Shown: positions 8,026-17,393, counted from the stretch's first letter. The stretch: 64,000 nt of DNA from Oscillospiraceae bacterium (GCA_017527825.1 JAFXPO010000011.1:1-64000), one strand, 5' to 3'. Numbers and translations: made by a program. The notes: generated by a model not told the origin, from the letters alone.

Positions 8026-8316
8026 CTTGTCGATGGCGCGGTTCAGCTCGTCCAGCGCCGTCTGGTCGTGCTCCTCGATGGCGTCCACGATGCAGTGCTC
8101 CATGTGATCCTTGAGGATGATGCGGCTGGTGGACGCGAGCGCGGAGCGCACGGCGGCGAGCTGGATGAGCACCTCGGAGCAGTCGCGGTTATCCTCCACC
8201 ATCTTGCGTACCGCCTCCAAATGCCCGATGGCGCGGGCGAGGCGGTTGGATACCGCGGCGGTGTGCTCGTGGCTGTGGACGTGGGGATGCTGATGGTCAT
8301 GGGTGTGTTCGCTCAT
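8014..8316 (-). CDS. csoR: CsoR-type copper-sensing transcriptional repressor
   Basis: This 100-residue all-helical repressor has a His-rich N-terminus (MSEHTHDHQHPHVHSHEH) and then the CsoR/RcnR fold. The metal-site residues follow the Cu(I)-sensor pattern: Cys in NRDCSEVL, and His and Cys four residues apart in DHMEHC. This differs from the Ni/Co (RcnR) pattern, which has His at the last position, and from the persulfide sensor CstR, which lacks the His. The ATG at 8316 follows AAGGAGG; an upstream in-frame ATG at 8355 has no such site. No copper ATPase or chaperone is adjacent, so its targets are probably elsewhere. Confidence 0.88.
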   Translation of the reverse strand: MSEHTHDHQHPHVHSHEHTAAVSNRLARAIGHLEAVRKMVEDNRDCSEVLIQLAAVRSALASTSRIILKDHMEHCIVDAIEEHDQTALDELNRAIDKLLK

Positions 8317-8345
8317 GGCGGCGCCTCCTTTGTTCAAACACCGTG

Positions 8346-8374
8346 ATTGTAGCATAAAGAAATTTTAATCGCAA
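8346..8374 (-). promoter_or_regulatory. csoR promoter
   Basis: Read on the minus strand, TTGCGA (8369-8374) and TACAAT (8346-8351) are separated by 17 bases, with a TGC extension before the -10 box. It lies about 30 bases upstream of the csoR start. Confidence 0.7.
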
Positions 8375-8379
8375 CAATC

Positions 8380-8408
8380 TTGTTTCTTGATTCCAACTGT
8401 GCTAAAGT
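8380..8408 (+). promoter_or_regulatory. pgi promoter
   Basis: TTGTTT (8380-8385), a 17-base spacer and TAAAGT (8403-8408) with TGC before it form a plausible extended -10 promoter about 40 bases upstream of pgi. It is back to back with the csoR promoter. Confidence 0.55.
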
Positions 8409-8447
8409 GAATGGCACCGATTACAATAAAAACAGGAGGATGTTTCC

Positions 8448-9776
8448 ATGTTATCTGTTGACGTGTCCAAGGCGGTATCCTTCCTCTCCGGCGACTATCA
8501 GCTGGGCGACGAGCTGAAGCAGGCGGCGAACTGGCTGCAAAATGGCGGCGGCAAGGGCGACGATTTCATCGGCTGGGTCAAGCTGCCTGAGGCGTACGAC
8601 AAGGACGAATTCGCCCGCATCGAGAAGGCGGCGAAGAAGATTCAGAGCGACTCCAAGGCGCTGGTCGTCATCGGCATCGGCGGCTCTTACCTCGGCGCGC
8701 GCGGCGTGATCGAGTGCCTCGGCTCCCCGAACTACAACCTCAAGAAGAAGGACACGCCCAACGTCTACTTCATGGGCAACGGCCTGTCCTCCGCCGCGAC
8801 GAAGGAGGTCTACGACCTCGTCAAGGACGTGGACTTCTCCGTGAACGTCATCTCCAAGTCCGGCACCACCACCGAGCCTGCGGTCGCGTTCCGCTTCTTC
8901 AAGGAGCTGCTGGAGCAGAAGTACGGCAAGGCGGAGGCGGCGAAGCGCATCTACGCCACCACCGACAAGTCCCGCGGCGCGCTCAAGAGTCTTGCGGACG
9001 CCGAGGGCTATGAGACCTTCGTGGTGCCTGACGACGTCGGCGGTCGCTACAGCGTGCTCACCGCCGTGGGTCTGCTGCCCATCGCCGTCGCGGGCATCGA
9101 CATCAACGAGCTGATGGGCGGCGCCGCCGACATGATGAAGGCGTGCCGCACCGACGACTTCACCAATCCCGCGTGGGAGTACGCCGCGGTCCGCAATGCG
9201 CTCTACCGCGCCGGCAAGAAGACCGAGCTGCTCGCCTGTTTCGAGCCGTCCTTCCGCTTCATGGCGGAGTGGTGGAAGCAGCTTTACGGCGAGAGCGAGG
9301 GCAAGGATAACAAGGGTCTCTTCCCCGCGAGCGTTGACTTCACCGCCGACCTGCACTCCATGGGTCAGTACATCCAGCAGGGCGAGCGCACGCTGCTCGA
9401 AACGGTCGTCCGCTTTGATCCCGACGACGAGCAGATGGTCGTGCCGTACGACGACGTGAACGGCGACGGCTTGAACTTCCTCGCGGGCAAGACGCTTCAC
9501 GAGATCAACACTCAGGCGATGGACGGCACTCTGCTCGCCCACGTCGAGGGCGGTGTGCCCAACATGATCGTCCGTGCGGGCAAGCGCGACGCGCGCGAGC
9601 TGGGCGCGTTGATCTACTTCTTCGAGTATGCCTGCGGTCTTTCCGGCTACCTGCTGGGCGTCAACCCATTCGATCAGCCCGGCGTTGAAGCGTACAAGAA
9701 GAACATGTTCGCCCTGATGAACAAGCCCGGCTATGAGGAGATGGGCGCGGAGCTGCGCAAGAAGCTTGGAAAGTAA
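8448..9776 (+). CDS. pgi: Glucose-6-phosphate isomerase
   Basis: This 442-residue enzyme interconverts glucose-6-phosphate and fructose-6-phosphate in glycolysis. Its length is typical of the short Firmicutes form. Sugar-phosphate-binding motifs are visible: [11 protein letters not shown] near residue 78, SKSGTTTEP near 138, and the C-terminal active-site region ([12 protein letters not shown]). A strong AGGAGG precedes the ATG. Codon use is strongly biased to C-ending codons, as expected of a highly expressed gene. Monocistronic. Confidence 0.97.
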   Translation: MLSVDVSKAVSFLSGDYQLGDELKQAANWLQNGGGKGDDFIGWVKLPEAYDKDEFARIEKAAKKIQSDSKALVVIGIGGSYLGARGVIECLGSPNYNLKKKDTPNVYFMGNGLSSAATKEVYDLVKDVDFSVNVISKSGTTTEPAVAFRFFKELLEQKYGKAEAAKRIYATTDKSRGALKSLADAEGYETFVVPDDVGGRYSVLTAVGLLPIAVAGIDINELMGGAADMMKACRTDDFTNPAWEYAAVRNALYRAGKKTELLACFEPSFRFMAEWWKQLYGESEGKDNKGLFPASVDFTADLHSMGQYIQQGERTLLETVVRFDPDDEQMVVPYDDVNGDGLNFLAGKTLHEINTQAMDGTLLAHVEGGVPNMIVRAGKRDARELGALIYFFEYACGLSGYLLGVNPFDQPGVEAYKKNMFALMNKPGYEEMGAELRKKLGK

Positions 9777-9800
9777 TCGAAAGATTTAACACTTTCTTCA

Positions 9801-9829
9801 TTGAAAAAAGCCTGTCCGTATGGTATGAT
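9801..9829 (+). promoter_or_regulatory. Promoter of the P-loop protein gene
   Basis: TTGAAA (9801-9806) and TATGAT (9824-9829) are 17 bases apart with TGG before the -10 box. The start codon lies about 33 bases downstream after AAAGGAG. Confidence 0.75.
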
Positions 9830-9861
9830 GAAAAGGCAAATAATGAAAGGAGTGATTTCCT

Positions 9862-10272
9862 ATGGTTCGTCTGATTATGGGTGACAAGGGGTCGGGCAAG
9901 ACCAAAAAGCTGATCGAGCTGATCAACAGCGCCGCGGCGCAGGAGGCGGGCAACGTCGTCTGCATCGAAGCGGAGAAGGTCATGACCTTCGACCTGCATT
10001 ATCATGTTCGTCTGATCGTTGCCGGGGATTACGAAGTCGGCTCTTATGAGGCGATGCGCGGCTTTATCAGCGGCTTGTACGCCGGCAATTATGATATTTC
10101 CCACATCTTCATCGACAATCTGTTCAAGATCGTCGGCGGCAAGAGCGACCACGAAGCCGAGATGTTCCTCGACTGGCTGGAGAAGTTCAGCTCTGCCCAC
10201 GGCGTGCGCTTCACGGTGTCCGCGTCCGTGGATCCTGAGCACGCGACCGACGGCATGCAGAAGTATCTGTAA
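9862..10272 (+). CDS. Small P-loop ATP-binding protein of unknown role
   Basis: This 136-residue protein opens with a Walker A motif (GDKGSGKTKK, residues 7-16) and carries a hydrophobic strand ending in acid (HIFIDN, near residue 78) that resembles Walker B. No DNA-binding, transporter or kinase domain follows, and it is too short for a complete AAA or ABC protein. Similar short clostridial proteins are known to me only as uncharacterised ATP-binding proteins. It has its own promoter and terminator. The function cannot be assigned. Confidence 0.7.
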   Translation: MVRLIMGDKGSGKTKKLIELINSAAAQEAGNVVCIEAEKVMTFDLHYHVRLIVAGDYEVGSYEAMRGFISGLYAGNYDISHIFIDNLFKIVGGKSDHEAEMFLDWLEKFSSAHGVRFTVSASVDPEHATDGMQKYL

Positions 10273-10283
10273 GCTGCATACAA

Positions 10284-10315
10284 AAAAGACGCACGGTTCG
10301 CACCGTGCGTCTTTT
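10284..10315. terminator. Bidirectional terminator
   Basis: A perfect 14-base stem AAAAGACGCACGGT / ACCGTGCGTCTTTT with a TCGC loop, flanked by A- and T-runs. It serves the P-loop gene on the plus strand and the signalling operon on the minus strand. Confidence 0.92.
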
Positions 10316-10321
10316 CTTTTG

Positions 10322-10693
10322 TTACTGCTGCGCGGCGAACGCCGCGATGCCGGCGATGGTCTTGTCGTAGTCCGCCTTGAGCGCGGCGAGCTTCGCGGTC
10401 ACGGCGTCGTCGTCCATGGTGCGGGCGTTGCCGGGGCGGAATTCCTCGGCGATGGCGCTCGCCTGCTCGGAGAGGTGGTTGAGGCCGAGGTTCGCGCCCA
10501 CACCCTTGAGCGCGTGGGCGCCCTCAAAAACGGCGGCGGCGTCCTTCGCCTCCCAGCCGGACATCAACTTCTCGCAGGACTTGTCATCGAGGAACTTCAG
10601 AACAAACTTGCTGATGAGCTTGTCCATCTGCAAAATGCGCTTGGCGCTGTCGTAGCTCGCGCCGATGCTGTCGTATAACTCCTGAACCGTCAT
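10322..10693 (-). CDS. Hpt (histidine phosphotransfer) domain protein
   Basis: This stand-alone 123-residue four-helix protein carries the Hpt signature AHALKGVGANLG, with the phospho-accepting histidine at residue 60 and the conserved Lys and Gly after it. Such proteins shuttle phosphate between receiver domains. Its ATG overlaps the TGA of the upstream REC-GGDEF-EAL gene (ATGA), which suggests co-translation. The same operon encodes a hybrid kinase with two receivers and a response regulator, so it probably carries phosphate from the kinase to that regulator (inference). Confidence 0.92.
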   Translation of the reverse strand: MTVQELYDSIGASYDSAKRILQMDKLISKFVLKFLDDKSCEKLMSGWEAKDAAAVFEGAHALKGVGANLGLNHLSEQASAIAEEFRPGNARTMDDDAVTAKLAALKADYDKTIAGIAAFAAQQ

Positions 10694-12375
10694 GCCTTTA
10701 CCTCCTTGGCGCTGTGCGCGACCAGATATTCTTCAAATTCTTTCGGGGGAAGGGGTTTCGAGAAATAGTAGCCCTGGATGTAATCGCAGCCCAGCACCTT
10801 CAGCGCCGCTACCTGCTCCGCGGTCTCCACGCCCTCGACCACGGTTTTGAGACGCAGGTTGTCCGCCAGCAGCGAGCAGAAACGCAGAATGCTGTAGTCG
10901 CCCGTGGCGGCGGCTTGACGGATGAGGCTCATGTCCACCTTCATCACGTCCAGCGCCAGCGTGTTGAGACTGGTGAGCGACGAATAGCCGGAGCCGAAGT
11001 CGTCCAGCTCGATGTGGAAGCCGTTGTTGTGCAGGTCCTCCAGCGTCTTTTCGATCTTGCCGGGGTTGTCGGAGTACATGGACTCGGTCAGCTCCACATG
11101 GAGCAGCGAGTGGTCGAGACCGTACTTGTTCGCCAGTGCCGCGATCTCGCCGGCGAGGTCGGGTACATCGAAGTCCATGCGCGAGGCGTTGATGGACACC
11201 GGCACGACGGGCAGTCCCGCGTCAATGCAGCGGCGCAGCTCCCGGCAGACCTCCTCCCAGATGAAGAAGTCGAGGCTGGTGATGAAGCCGTTGCGCTCAA
11301 AGATCGGGATGAACTGTCCGGGGCTGACGAAGCCCAGTTCAGGATGGATCCAGCGCACCAGAGCCTCCGCGCCGCCGGTGGAATCGGTGTGCAGGTCGTG
11401 CTTGGGCTGGTAGTAGACGACAAACTGGCGCTCGGAGAGCGCGGTCTCCATATTCTCCTCGATCTGGTGCTCGCGAAGCTGGAGGTTGCGCATCTCATCG
11501 TCAAACCACGCCACGCGCACGCCGAACTTTTTCTTGATCTTGCCCAGCGCCAGCGTCGCGCGGTCGCAGATGGCGGCGGGGGGCAGGCTGGTGTCCACGT
11601 TGGCGAAGATGCCGTATTTGACCACGAACTTGGCGTAGCGCGTCTCCTCGCCCTCGGGGGTAAGGATGCCGCTCCAGCTGCCCTCGTAGTGGCGCAGCAG
11701 GAACGCGTACACGTCCGCGCCGATGCGCCCGCCGAAGAGCAATCCGGGAATGCGATCGGTCAGGTCGTCCGCCACGGCGCGCAGGAAGCTGTCACACTGG
11801 GCAGTGCCGTAGCGGTCGTTGAGCGTGCGGAAATTCTCCACGTCGCTGCACACAAGATCGTAGTGCTCGTCGGGGTTGGCGCGCAGCACCTCCTCCAGCG
11901 TGTGATAGAAGAATTCCTTGCTGTACAGACCCGTGAGGCTGTCGGTTTCCAGCCTGCCCAGCATGGTGCTGGATTCGCGCAGGCGGATGAGGCTCTTCAT
12001 GCGGTTTTTCATCACCTCGACGTTGTAGGGCTTGGTGATGAAATCACTCGCGCCCAGCTCAAGGCAGCGAATCTCGTCGTCCACCGTGTTGCTGGCGGTC
12101 ATCATGATGACCGGCACGGTGTCGAAGCGCGGGTCCTGACGCTTGCGTTCGAGGAACTCGAAGCCGTCGCAGTTGGGCATGTACACGTCCAGCAGCACCA
12201 GCGCGATCTCGCCGCTGTGCGCGTCGAGCTGCGCAAGCCCGACGCTGCCGTCCTCAGCCTCCAGCACCTCATAGTCGTCTGAGAGCAGTTCACAGAGGAT
12301 TTCACGGTTCATCTCGTTGTCCTCCACGACAAGAACCGTGCGCTTGCGTTGGATGATCTCTTTCTCGTTTGCCAT
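10690..12375 (-). CDS. Response regulator with degenerate GGDEF and intact EAL domain (c-di-GMP phosphodiesterase)
   Basis: The 561 residues hold a receiver domain (about 13-130; acidic pair E18-D19, phospho-acceptor D63 in LLDVYMP, Lys in FITKPY). A GGDEF-like domain follows (about 145-285) whose signature is degraded to RIGADVY. The EAL domain (about 300-550) retains EALVRW, ELTES, DDFGSGYSSL, a Lys in MKVD, VEGVET and Gln in YIQGYY. All catalytic positions I can check are kept, so c-di-GMP hydrolysis controlled by phosphorylation is likely, with the GGDEF domain perhaps acting as a GTP sensor. GGGGAG lies 10 bases before the ATG. Third gene of the operon. Confidence 0.93.
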   Translation of the reverse strand: MANEKEIIQRKRTVLVVEDNEMNREILCELLSDDYEVLEAEDGSVGLAQLDAHSGEIALVLLDVYMPNCDGFEFLERKRQDPRFDTVPVIMMTASNTVDDEIRCLELGASDFITKPYNVEVMKNRMKSLIRLRESSTMLGRLETDSLTGLYSKEFFYHTLEEVLRANPDEHYDLVCSDVENFRTLNDRYGTAQCDSFLRAVADDLTDRIPGLLFGGRIGADVYAFLLRHYEGSWSGILTPEGEETRYAKFVVKYGIFANVDTSLPPAAICDRATLALGKIKKKFGVRVAWFDDEMRNLQLREHQIEENMETALSERQFVVYYQPKHDLHTDSTGGAEALVRWIHPELGFVSPGQFIPIFERNGFITSLDFFIWEEVCRELRRCIDAGLPVVPVSINASRMDFDVPDLAGEIAALANKYGLDHSLLHVELTESMYSDNPGKIEKTLEDLHNNGFHIELDDFGSGYSSLTSLNTLALDVMKVDMSLIRQAAATGDYSILRFCSLLADNLRLKTVVEGVETAEQVAALKVLGCDYIQGYYFSKPLPPKEFEEYLVAHSAKEVKA

Positions 12376-12404
12376 AGATTGTTCTCCCCTTTTTGAAAAC
12401 TGCG

Positions 12405-14072
12405 TTACGAAAGGAATTCTTTTAAGATGCCGTCAATGCTCATGGGCTTGGAGTACAGGTTGCCCTGCGCGCTGCCGATGCGGCAGGATTTGAGAATGTC
12501 GCGCATGCCGGCGGTTTCCACGCCCTTGGCGATGACCGTCGTGCCGCGCGCCGCGGCGCACTCGGCGAGGTGCAGTATGGTCTCGCGGTCGGCGTCGTCG
12601 ATCTCGATGTCGCGCACCAGCTCGCGGTCAAACTTGATGTAGTCTGCGGCGAAGCGCTTCAAAAAGCCGATGGACTCAAAGCCCGAGCCGAAATCGTCCA
12701 CGCCCACGCGGATGCCCTGCTTGTGCAGCTGCTCCGCGACGCCGTGGAGCCGGTCGAAATCCAGCAGTCGGCAGCCCTTGGTGATCTCAAGGCTGAGGTT
12801 CGCCGCGGGGAAGCCGGTTTCGCTGAGCAGCTCCGTCACGCTGTCGACAAAGTATTCGTCCTCCACCTGCGAGGCGGAGATGTTGACGCCCAGCTGGAAG
12901 CGCGGGAACTGTTCGAGCAGCTTCTTGCCGTCGGTCATGGCGGTGCGGAGAATCCAGCCGCCCAGTTCCTCAAACACGAAGTCGTTTTCGAGGATCGGCA
13001 GGAACTCCATCGGCTCCACCTCGCCGTATGGCTCGCCCTCCCAGCGCACCAGCGCCTCCGCGCCGAGGATCGAGCCGGTGAGCGTGTCCACCACCGGCTG
13101 ATAATCCAGCAGAAAGCCCTTGCAGCCGTCCACGATGCAGTCGCGGATGACGTTGACCATCTCCAGCGACTCGTTCACGTCGTACTTGACGCTGCCGTTG
13201 AAATCCACCAGCTCGCCGTGCTTGTGCTGCTTCGACTCGCGATAGGCGTAGCCGAGGCAGGAATAGATCGTCGCGGGATCGGAGTGGGTGTCGGCGATGG
13301 AGATCAGCCCGCCGTTGGCGGTGAGGTTGTGGCGGTTTCCGTCCACGCGGATGCCGCGCTGGAGCTTGAGGCGGATGGAATCGTAGATCGCGGACAGCTC
13401 CTCACGGGAGAGGGTCTCGGACACGACGGCGAAGGTGGCGGCGTCCATGCGGTAGACCTTGCCGCGCTCGCCCACTGTTTCCTGAATGAGCCACGCCATC
13501 TCCTGCAAGACGCGGTTGCCATAGCTGTAGCCGTGGTTTTCGTTGATGCGCGAGAGCTTGCTCACGCCCAGCAGCAGCACCATCGCCTTGCCGTCCCGTG
13601 CCATCAGGTCTTTGAGATCGTCGAAGAAGGCATACTTGTTTGGCAGTACCGTGATGACGTCGGTGTTCTCGGTGAGACCCTGATTGATCAGAATGCCGCC
13701 GATGAGGCTGGGCTTGCCCTGCTCATTGCGCAGCACCGAGCCGACGTTGCGAAAATGGTAGTATTCGCCGGTTTTTGTCCGCACGCGATAGGTGAGGTCA
13801 TAGGAGTGCAGCATGCCTTCGGCAAGAGGCGCCATGACGTCCAGATACCGTTTCCGGTCTTCGGGGTGAACGTAATCCCCCCAATCCATCGCGCCGTTGG
13901 GGACGTATTCCCCCGGCAAGCCGAACAGCTCCACCGCGCCCGGCGACCAGCGGGTCACGCCTGCCTCGGCGTGCATCAAACTGACCAGCGCGCCGCCGGC
14001 GATCATCTGGAACGCGTCGAACACGTCGTCCAGCATCTGCTTTTGCATGGGGTCCATCTTTATGTTGTCCAT
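12405..14072 (-). CDS. PAS-GGDEF-EAL protein with degenerate catalytic motifs
   Basis: In 555 residues there is a PAS domain (about 20-135; WSPGAVELFG, YRVRTKTGEYYHFRNVG), a GGDEF-like domain whose signature reads RMDAATF instead of RxGGDEF, and an EAL domain with EALVRW and DDFGSGFES. The glutamate of the usual AEGVET motif, the general base of this family, is Lys here (AKGVET, residue 516), and ELTES reads EITKG. Both enzyme activities are therefore doubtful, and the protein is better read as a c-di-GMP or GTP sensor or partner. It lies 23 bases after the kinase gene; GGGAGG is about 12 bases from the ATG. Confidence 0.9.
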   Translation of the reverse strand: MDNIKMDPMQKQMLDDVFDAFQMIAGGALVSLMHAEAGVTRWSPGAVELFGLPGEYVPNGAMDWGDYVHPEDRKRYLDVMAPLAEGMLHSYDLTYRVRTKTGEYYHFRNVGSVLRNEQGKPSLIGGILINQGLTENTDVITVLPNKYAFFDDLKDLMARDGKAMVLLLGVSKLSRINENHGYSYGNRVLQEMAWLIQETVGERGKVYRMDAATFAVVSETLSREELSAIYDSIRLKLQRGIRVDGNRHNLTANGGLISIADTHSDPATIYSCLGYAYRESKQHKHGELVDFNGSVKYDVNESLEMVNVIRDCIVDGCKGFLLDYQPVVDTLTGSILGAEALVRWEGEPYGEVEPMEFLPILENDFVFEELGGWILRTAMTDGKKLLEQFPRFQLGVNISASQVEDEYFVDSVTELLSETGFPAANLSLEITKGCRLLDFDRLHGVAEQLHKQGIRVGVDDFGSGFESIGFLKRFAADYIKFDRELVRDIEIDDADRETILHLAECAAARGTTVIAKGVETAGMRDILKSCRIGSAQGNLYSKPMSIDGILKEFLS

Positions 14073-14095
14073 TGATTCGTCAGTACCTCCCGCCC

Positions 14096-17000
14096 TTAAT
14101 CTTTGATTAGCTCGGAGAGCGTTTCGTAGAGCCGCTCCGGCTCCACGGGCTTGCTCAGGTGGGCGTTCATGCCCGCTTGCAGGGAGCGCTGCACGTCCTC
14201 GTCGAAGGCGTTGGCGGTCAGCGCGATGATGGGCACTGTCTTCGCGTCCGGGCGCTCCAGCGCGCGGATCGCCTGCGTGGCAGTGAGACCGTCCATCTCC
14301 GGCATGCGCATATCCATGAGCACCGCGTCGTAATGCCCCTCGGCGCTGGAGGCGAACATGTCCAGCGCGATCTTGCCGTTTTCGGCGTGCTCCACGGTCA
14401 TGTCCATCATTTCCAGCAGCTCGATCATGATTTCCGCGTTGATCATCATGTCCTCCGCCAGCAGAATGCGGCGACCGGTGAGATCGGCGGGGGCGGAGTC
14501 CTCACGCTTGCGCTTGCGTTCGATCGCCTGCTTGAACTCATAGAGCACGTTGGAGGCAAACAGCGGCTTGGACATGAAACTGTCCACGCCCGCGAGCACC
14601 GCCTCGTCCTGCACGTCCGACCAGTTGTAGGCGGTGAGGATGATGATGGCGGACTCGGCGCCGATGATCTCGCGGATGCGGCGCGTCAGCTCCACACCGT
14701 CCATCTCCGGCATCCTGAGATCGACGAGGATCAGGTTGTACGCCTCGCGCCGCGCGTGGTGCAGCTGGATCATCTCCAGCGCCTCCGCGCCGCCGAGCGC
14801 GGTGTCCGCCGCGATGCCGATTTCGTCGAGCACCAGCCTCGCGTGCTCGCAGGCGACGGCGTCGTCGTCCACCACCAGCACGCGCATGTCCTGCGGGTGG
14901 ATGTCAGTGCCGTTGTCCCGGCGCTCGGAGGAGCGCAGGGTCACGTTCACGGTGAAGGTGGAGCCGACGCCCTTTTCGGAGTCCACGGAGATGCTGCCGT
15001 TCATCATCTCCACGATGTTCTTGGTGATCGCCATGCCGAGACCGCTGCCGCCGTACTTGTTGGTGGTGGTGGCGTCCTCCTGGGTGAAGGCGTCGAAAAT
15101 CTTCGGCAGGTACTCCTTGTCCATGCCGATGCCGGTGTCACGGATGGTGAAGCGCAGCGTGGACTGACCCTCAAACTGCGCGGTCTGCTCGATGTGGAAG
15201 CTCACGGTGCCCGGCGCGGGAGTGAACTTCACCGCGTTGCCGAGGATGTTGATGAGCACCTGCTTGAGCTTCATGTCGTCGCCGATGTAGTACTGGTTCA
15301 CCGGGCTGAGAATCTTGCAGTCGTAGGTCAGCCCGCGGTCCTGGCACTGCCCGCCGATCATGGCGTTGATCTGCTCCAGCATGCCGGAGAAGGAGAATTC
15401 CTCGTTCTTGAGTACCATGCGGCCGGACTCGATGCGCGACATGTCCAGAATGTCGTTGATCAGCCCCAGCAGATGCCGCGCGCTTCCGCCAATCTTCTCA
15501 AGGTGCTCGCGGGTGCGGTCGGGCAGGTCGGGGTCCTTGAGCGCGATGTTGTCAAGACCGATGATGGCGTTCATCGGGGTTCGGATTTCGTGGGACATGG
15601 AGCTGAGGAACGCGGTCTTGGCGACGTTCGCCTGCTGCGCGTCCGCCAGCGCGAGGCGCAGCTGCTCGTTGCGCGCCGCCTGCTCGCGGTGAAGCTCGGT
15701 GGTGTCGCTCTTGAGCACGATGTAGAACCGCGCGTCGGGGTCAACGAGGTAGAAGTCGAAGCGCTTGTGGAACACCCCGCCGTCCAGCTCGATGGCGATG
15801 TTGGCGACGTAAGGCTCGCGGATGCGGGTCTGGACCTCGATCATGTCGAGGCTCAGCGCTGCCATTGCCGCCTTGCGGTACTCCTCGCTCCCGTGGAGCA
15901 CCGGCAAGACCTGATTGTCCAGATACTGCTGGTACGAGCCGGAGCGCGTGAGCGGGAAGATGCTGCCACGGGTGACGCGCGAGGCGTCGCCGATGCTGAC
16001 GCCGTAATTGCCGTCCACCAGATAGGCAACCATGTCGAACTGCTGGGCGAGAATCTTGTTCATCAGCGTCTCGCGCACCTTCTCGGCGTTGCATGTTCGC
16101 TCGGTCATGAACGCGATCATGTCGCCGGTGAGCGGGTGGCGCGTGAGCGTGGCGGACAGCTCCACAAAGCAGTCGCGTCCGTCGCGGCGGCGGGAATAGA
16201 GCACCTCGGACGCCGTGACCTTGCCTTGCAGATACAGCGCGGAGAGCGCCTCGCGGTCAAAGCTGCGCAGCAGCCGCTCGCGCTCGGCGGCGATGGGATA
16301 GTTCTCCGCGCGGCGGGTGAGCAGCTCGGAGTAGGGCAGGCGCGCGGAGTCGGTGGAAAACAGGTCGCGTCCCTTGACCTCCTCCACCACGTTGCGGGTG
16401 AGGTTGACACGGAACAGCGACAGCGTCCGCTCGTCGTTCTGATAGAAGTTGCTGCCGAGGCTGGTGTAAACGCTGCGCAGCCGCTCTTCATACTGCTTGA
16501 GCATGGACACGTCGGTGTAGGTGCAGTAGATGTAGTGTTCGCCGAAATCGTCGATGAACGCGTAGTGCACGTTGCACCAGATGCGGTTTTTCTTCGCGGT
16601 GATCTTCTGGACGGTCAGGTCGCTGCCGCCGTCGTCGGTGACGCGGCGCTTGAGGATCGAGCGCACGAAGGGGCGATCCTCCGGATGGGTGGAGTGGAAG
16701 AAGCCCATGCCGTCCATCAGGCGCATCGCCTCCTCCACGGAGCACTCCATCATCTTGGCAAAATCGTCGGAGACGAAGACGGATTCCAACCGCCCGTCGT
16801 CGTGGCGCTGCATCAGCACGGCGTTGTTCTTCATCTGCCGGATGTTGCGCAGGAAGTGGATGCGGGACTCCGTCTCCTCGTAGTCGTTGAGGTTGGTCAT
16901 CACCACGCCGGCGTAGGGCGCGGGCAGATTGGTGACAGGCACAAAATGCAGATGGAAGTTGACCATCGGCATATAGGTGGAGAAGGCGTGGGGCGGCTCG

Positions 17001-17245
17001 GTCAAAAAGCGTTCGAGCATGCTGATGGAGTACTCGTCCATCAGCGTGCGCTCCTTGAGGCAGACGCCCACAAAAGCGGTATCCCGGTAGGTGGCGAGCC
17101 AGTCCTGCGCGAAGACTTCGTTGCCGTAGACGATGCGGAAGTCCCGCACCGTCCCGTCGGCGTTCCAGACCGGCTCATAGATCATCACACTCACCGGCAG
17201 CTTGTCGTATGGAGATGTGTCAAACGGAAGGGTGAAAGCAGTCAT
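14096..17245 (-). CDS. Hybrid sensor histidine kinase with two receiver domains
   Basis: This 1049-residue cytoplasmic kinase has no evident membrane segment. The N-terminal half holds PAS-like sensory modules (for example about residues 120-250 and 385-510). It is followed by the HisKA box SSMSHEIRTPMNAIIG, with the phospho-histidine near residue 551, an HATPase domain (N box ILGNAVKFT, DTGIGM, GGSGLGMAITK), receiver 1 (VDLRMPEMDG, Asp near 841) and receiver 2 (MDMRMPEMDG, Asp near 978). The two receivers and the distal Hpt gene imply a multi-step phosphorelay. Good promoter upstream on the minus strand. First gene of the operon. Confidence 0.95.
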   Translation of the reverse strand: MTAFTLPFDTSPYDKLPVSVMIYEPVWNADGTVRDFRIVYGNEVFAQDWLATYRDTAFVGVCLKERTLMDEYSISMLERFLTEPPHAFSTYMPMVNFHLHFVPVTNLPAPYAGVVMTNLNDYEETESRIHFLRNIRQMKNNAVLMQRHDDGRLESVFVSDDFAKMMECSVEEAMRLMDGMGFFHSTHPEDRPFVRSILKRRVTDDGGSDLTVQKITAKKNRIWCNVHYAFIDDFGEHYIYCTYTDVSMLKQYEERLRSVYTSLGSNFYQNDERTLSLFRVNLTRNVVEEVKGRDLFSTDSARLPYSELLTRRAENYPIAAERERLLRSFDREALSALYLQGKVTASEVLYSRRRDGRDCFVELSATLTRHPLTGDMIAFMTERTCNAEKVRETLMNKILAQQFDMVAYLVDGNYGVSIGDASRVTRGSIFPLTRSGSYQQYLDNQVLPVLHGSEEYRKAAMAALSLDMIEVQTRIREPYVANIAIELDGGVFHKRFDFYLVDPDARFYIVLKSDTTELHREQAARNEQLRLALADAQQANVAKTAFLSSMSHEIRTPMNAIIGLDNIALKDPDLPDRTREHLEKIGGSARHLLGLINDILDMSRIESGRMVLKNEEFSFSGMLEQINAMIGGQCQDRGLTYDCKILSPVNQYYIGDDMKLKQVLINILGNAVKFTPAPGTVSFHIEQTAQFEGQSTLRFTIRDTGIGMDKEYLPKIFDAFTQEDATTTNKYGGSGLGMAITKNIVEMMNGSISVDSEKGVGSTFTVNVTLRSSERRDNGTDIHPQDMRVLVVDDDAVACEHARLVLDEIGIAADTALGGAEALEMIQLHHARREAYNLILVDLRMPEMDGVELTRRIREIIGAESAIIILTAYNWSDVQDEAVLAGVDSFMSKPLFASNVLYEFKQAIERKRKREDSAPADLTGRRILLAEDMMINAEIMIELLEMMDMTVEHAENGKIALDMFASSAEGHYDAVLMDMRMPEMDGLTATQAIRALERPDAKTVPIIALTANAFDEDVQRSLQAGMNAHLSKPVEPERLYETLSELIKD

Positions 17246-17316
17246 ATTGTATCCCTTTTTCGCTCTTCGGCTGCGGCGGATTCCGCCACGCAGAGTATTT
17301 GAACGCTATTTTGAAC

Positions 17317-17345
17317 ATTATAGCAAAGCACAAACCAAAATGCAA
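17317..17345 (-). promoter_or_regulatory. Promoter of the kinase/c-di-GMP operon
   Basis: On the minus strand TTGCAT (17340-17345) and a perfect TATAAT (17317-17322) are 17 bases apart, with TGC before the -10 box. The kinase ATG lies about 70 bases downstream. Confidence 0.8.
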
Positions 17346-17393
17346 CCGGGCAGCGGATTTCTTTATTTAAGTGGAGTAAAATGTGAAAAAACC

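Noticed and set aside
14159..17302. Open frame of 1047 codons on the plus strand
   Set aside because: It is the antisense shadow of the hybrid histidine kinase. All motifs are on the minus strand.
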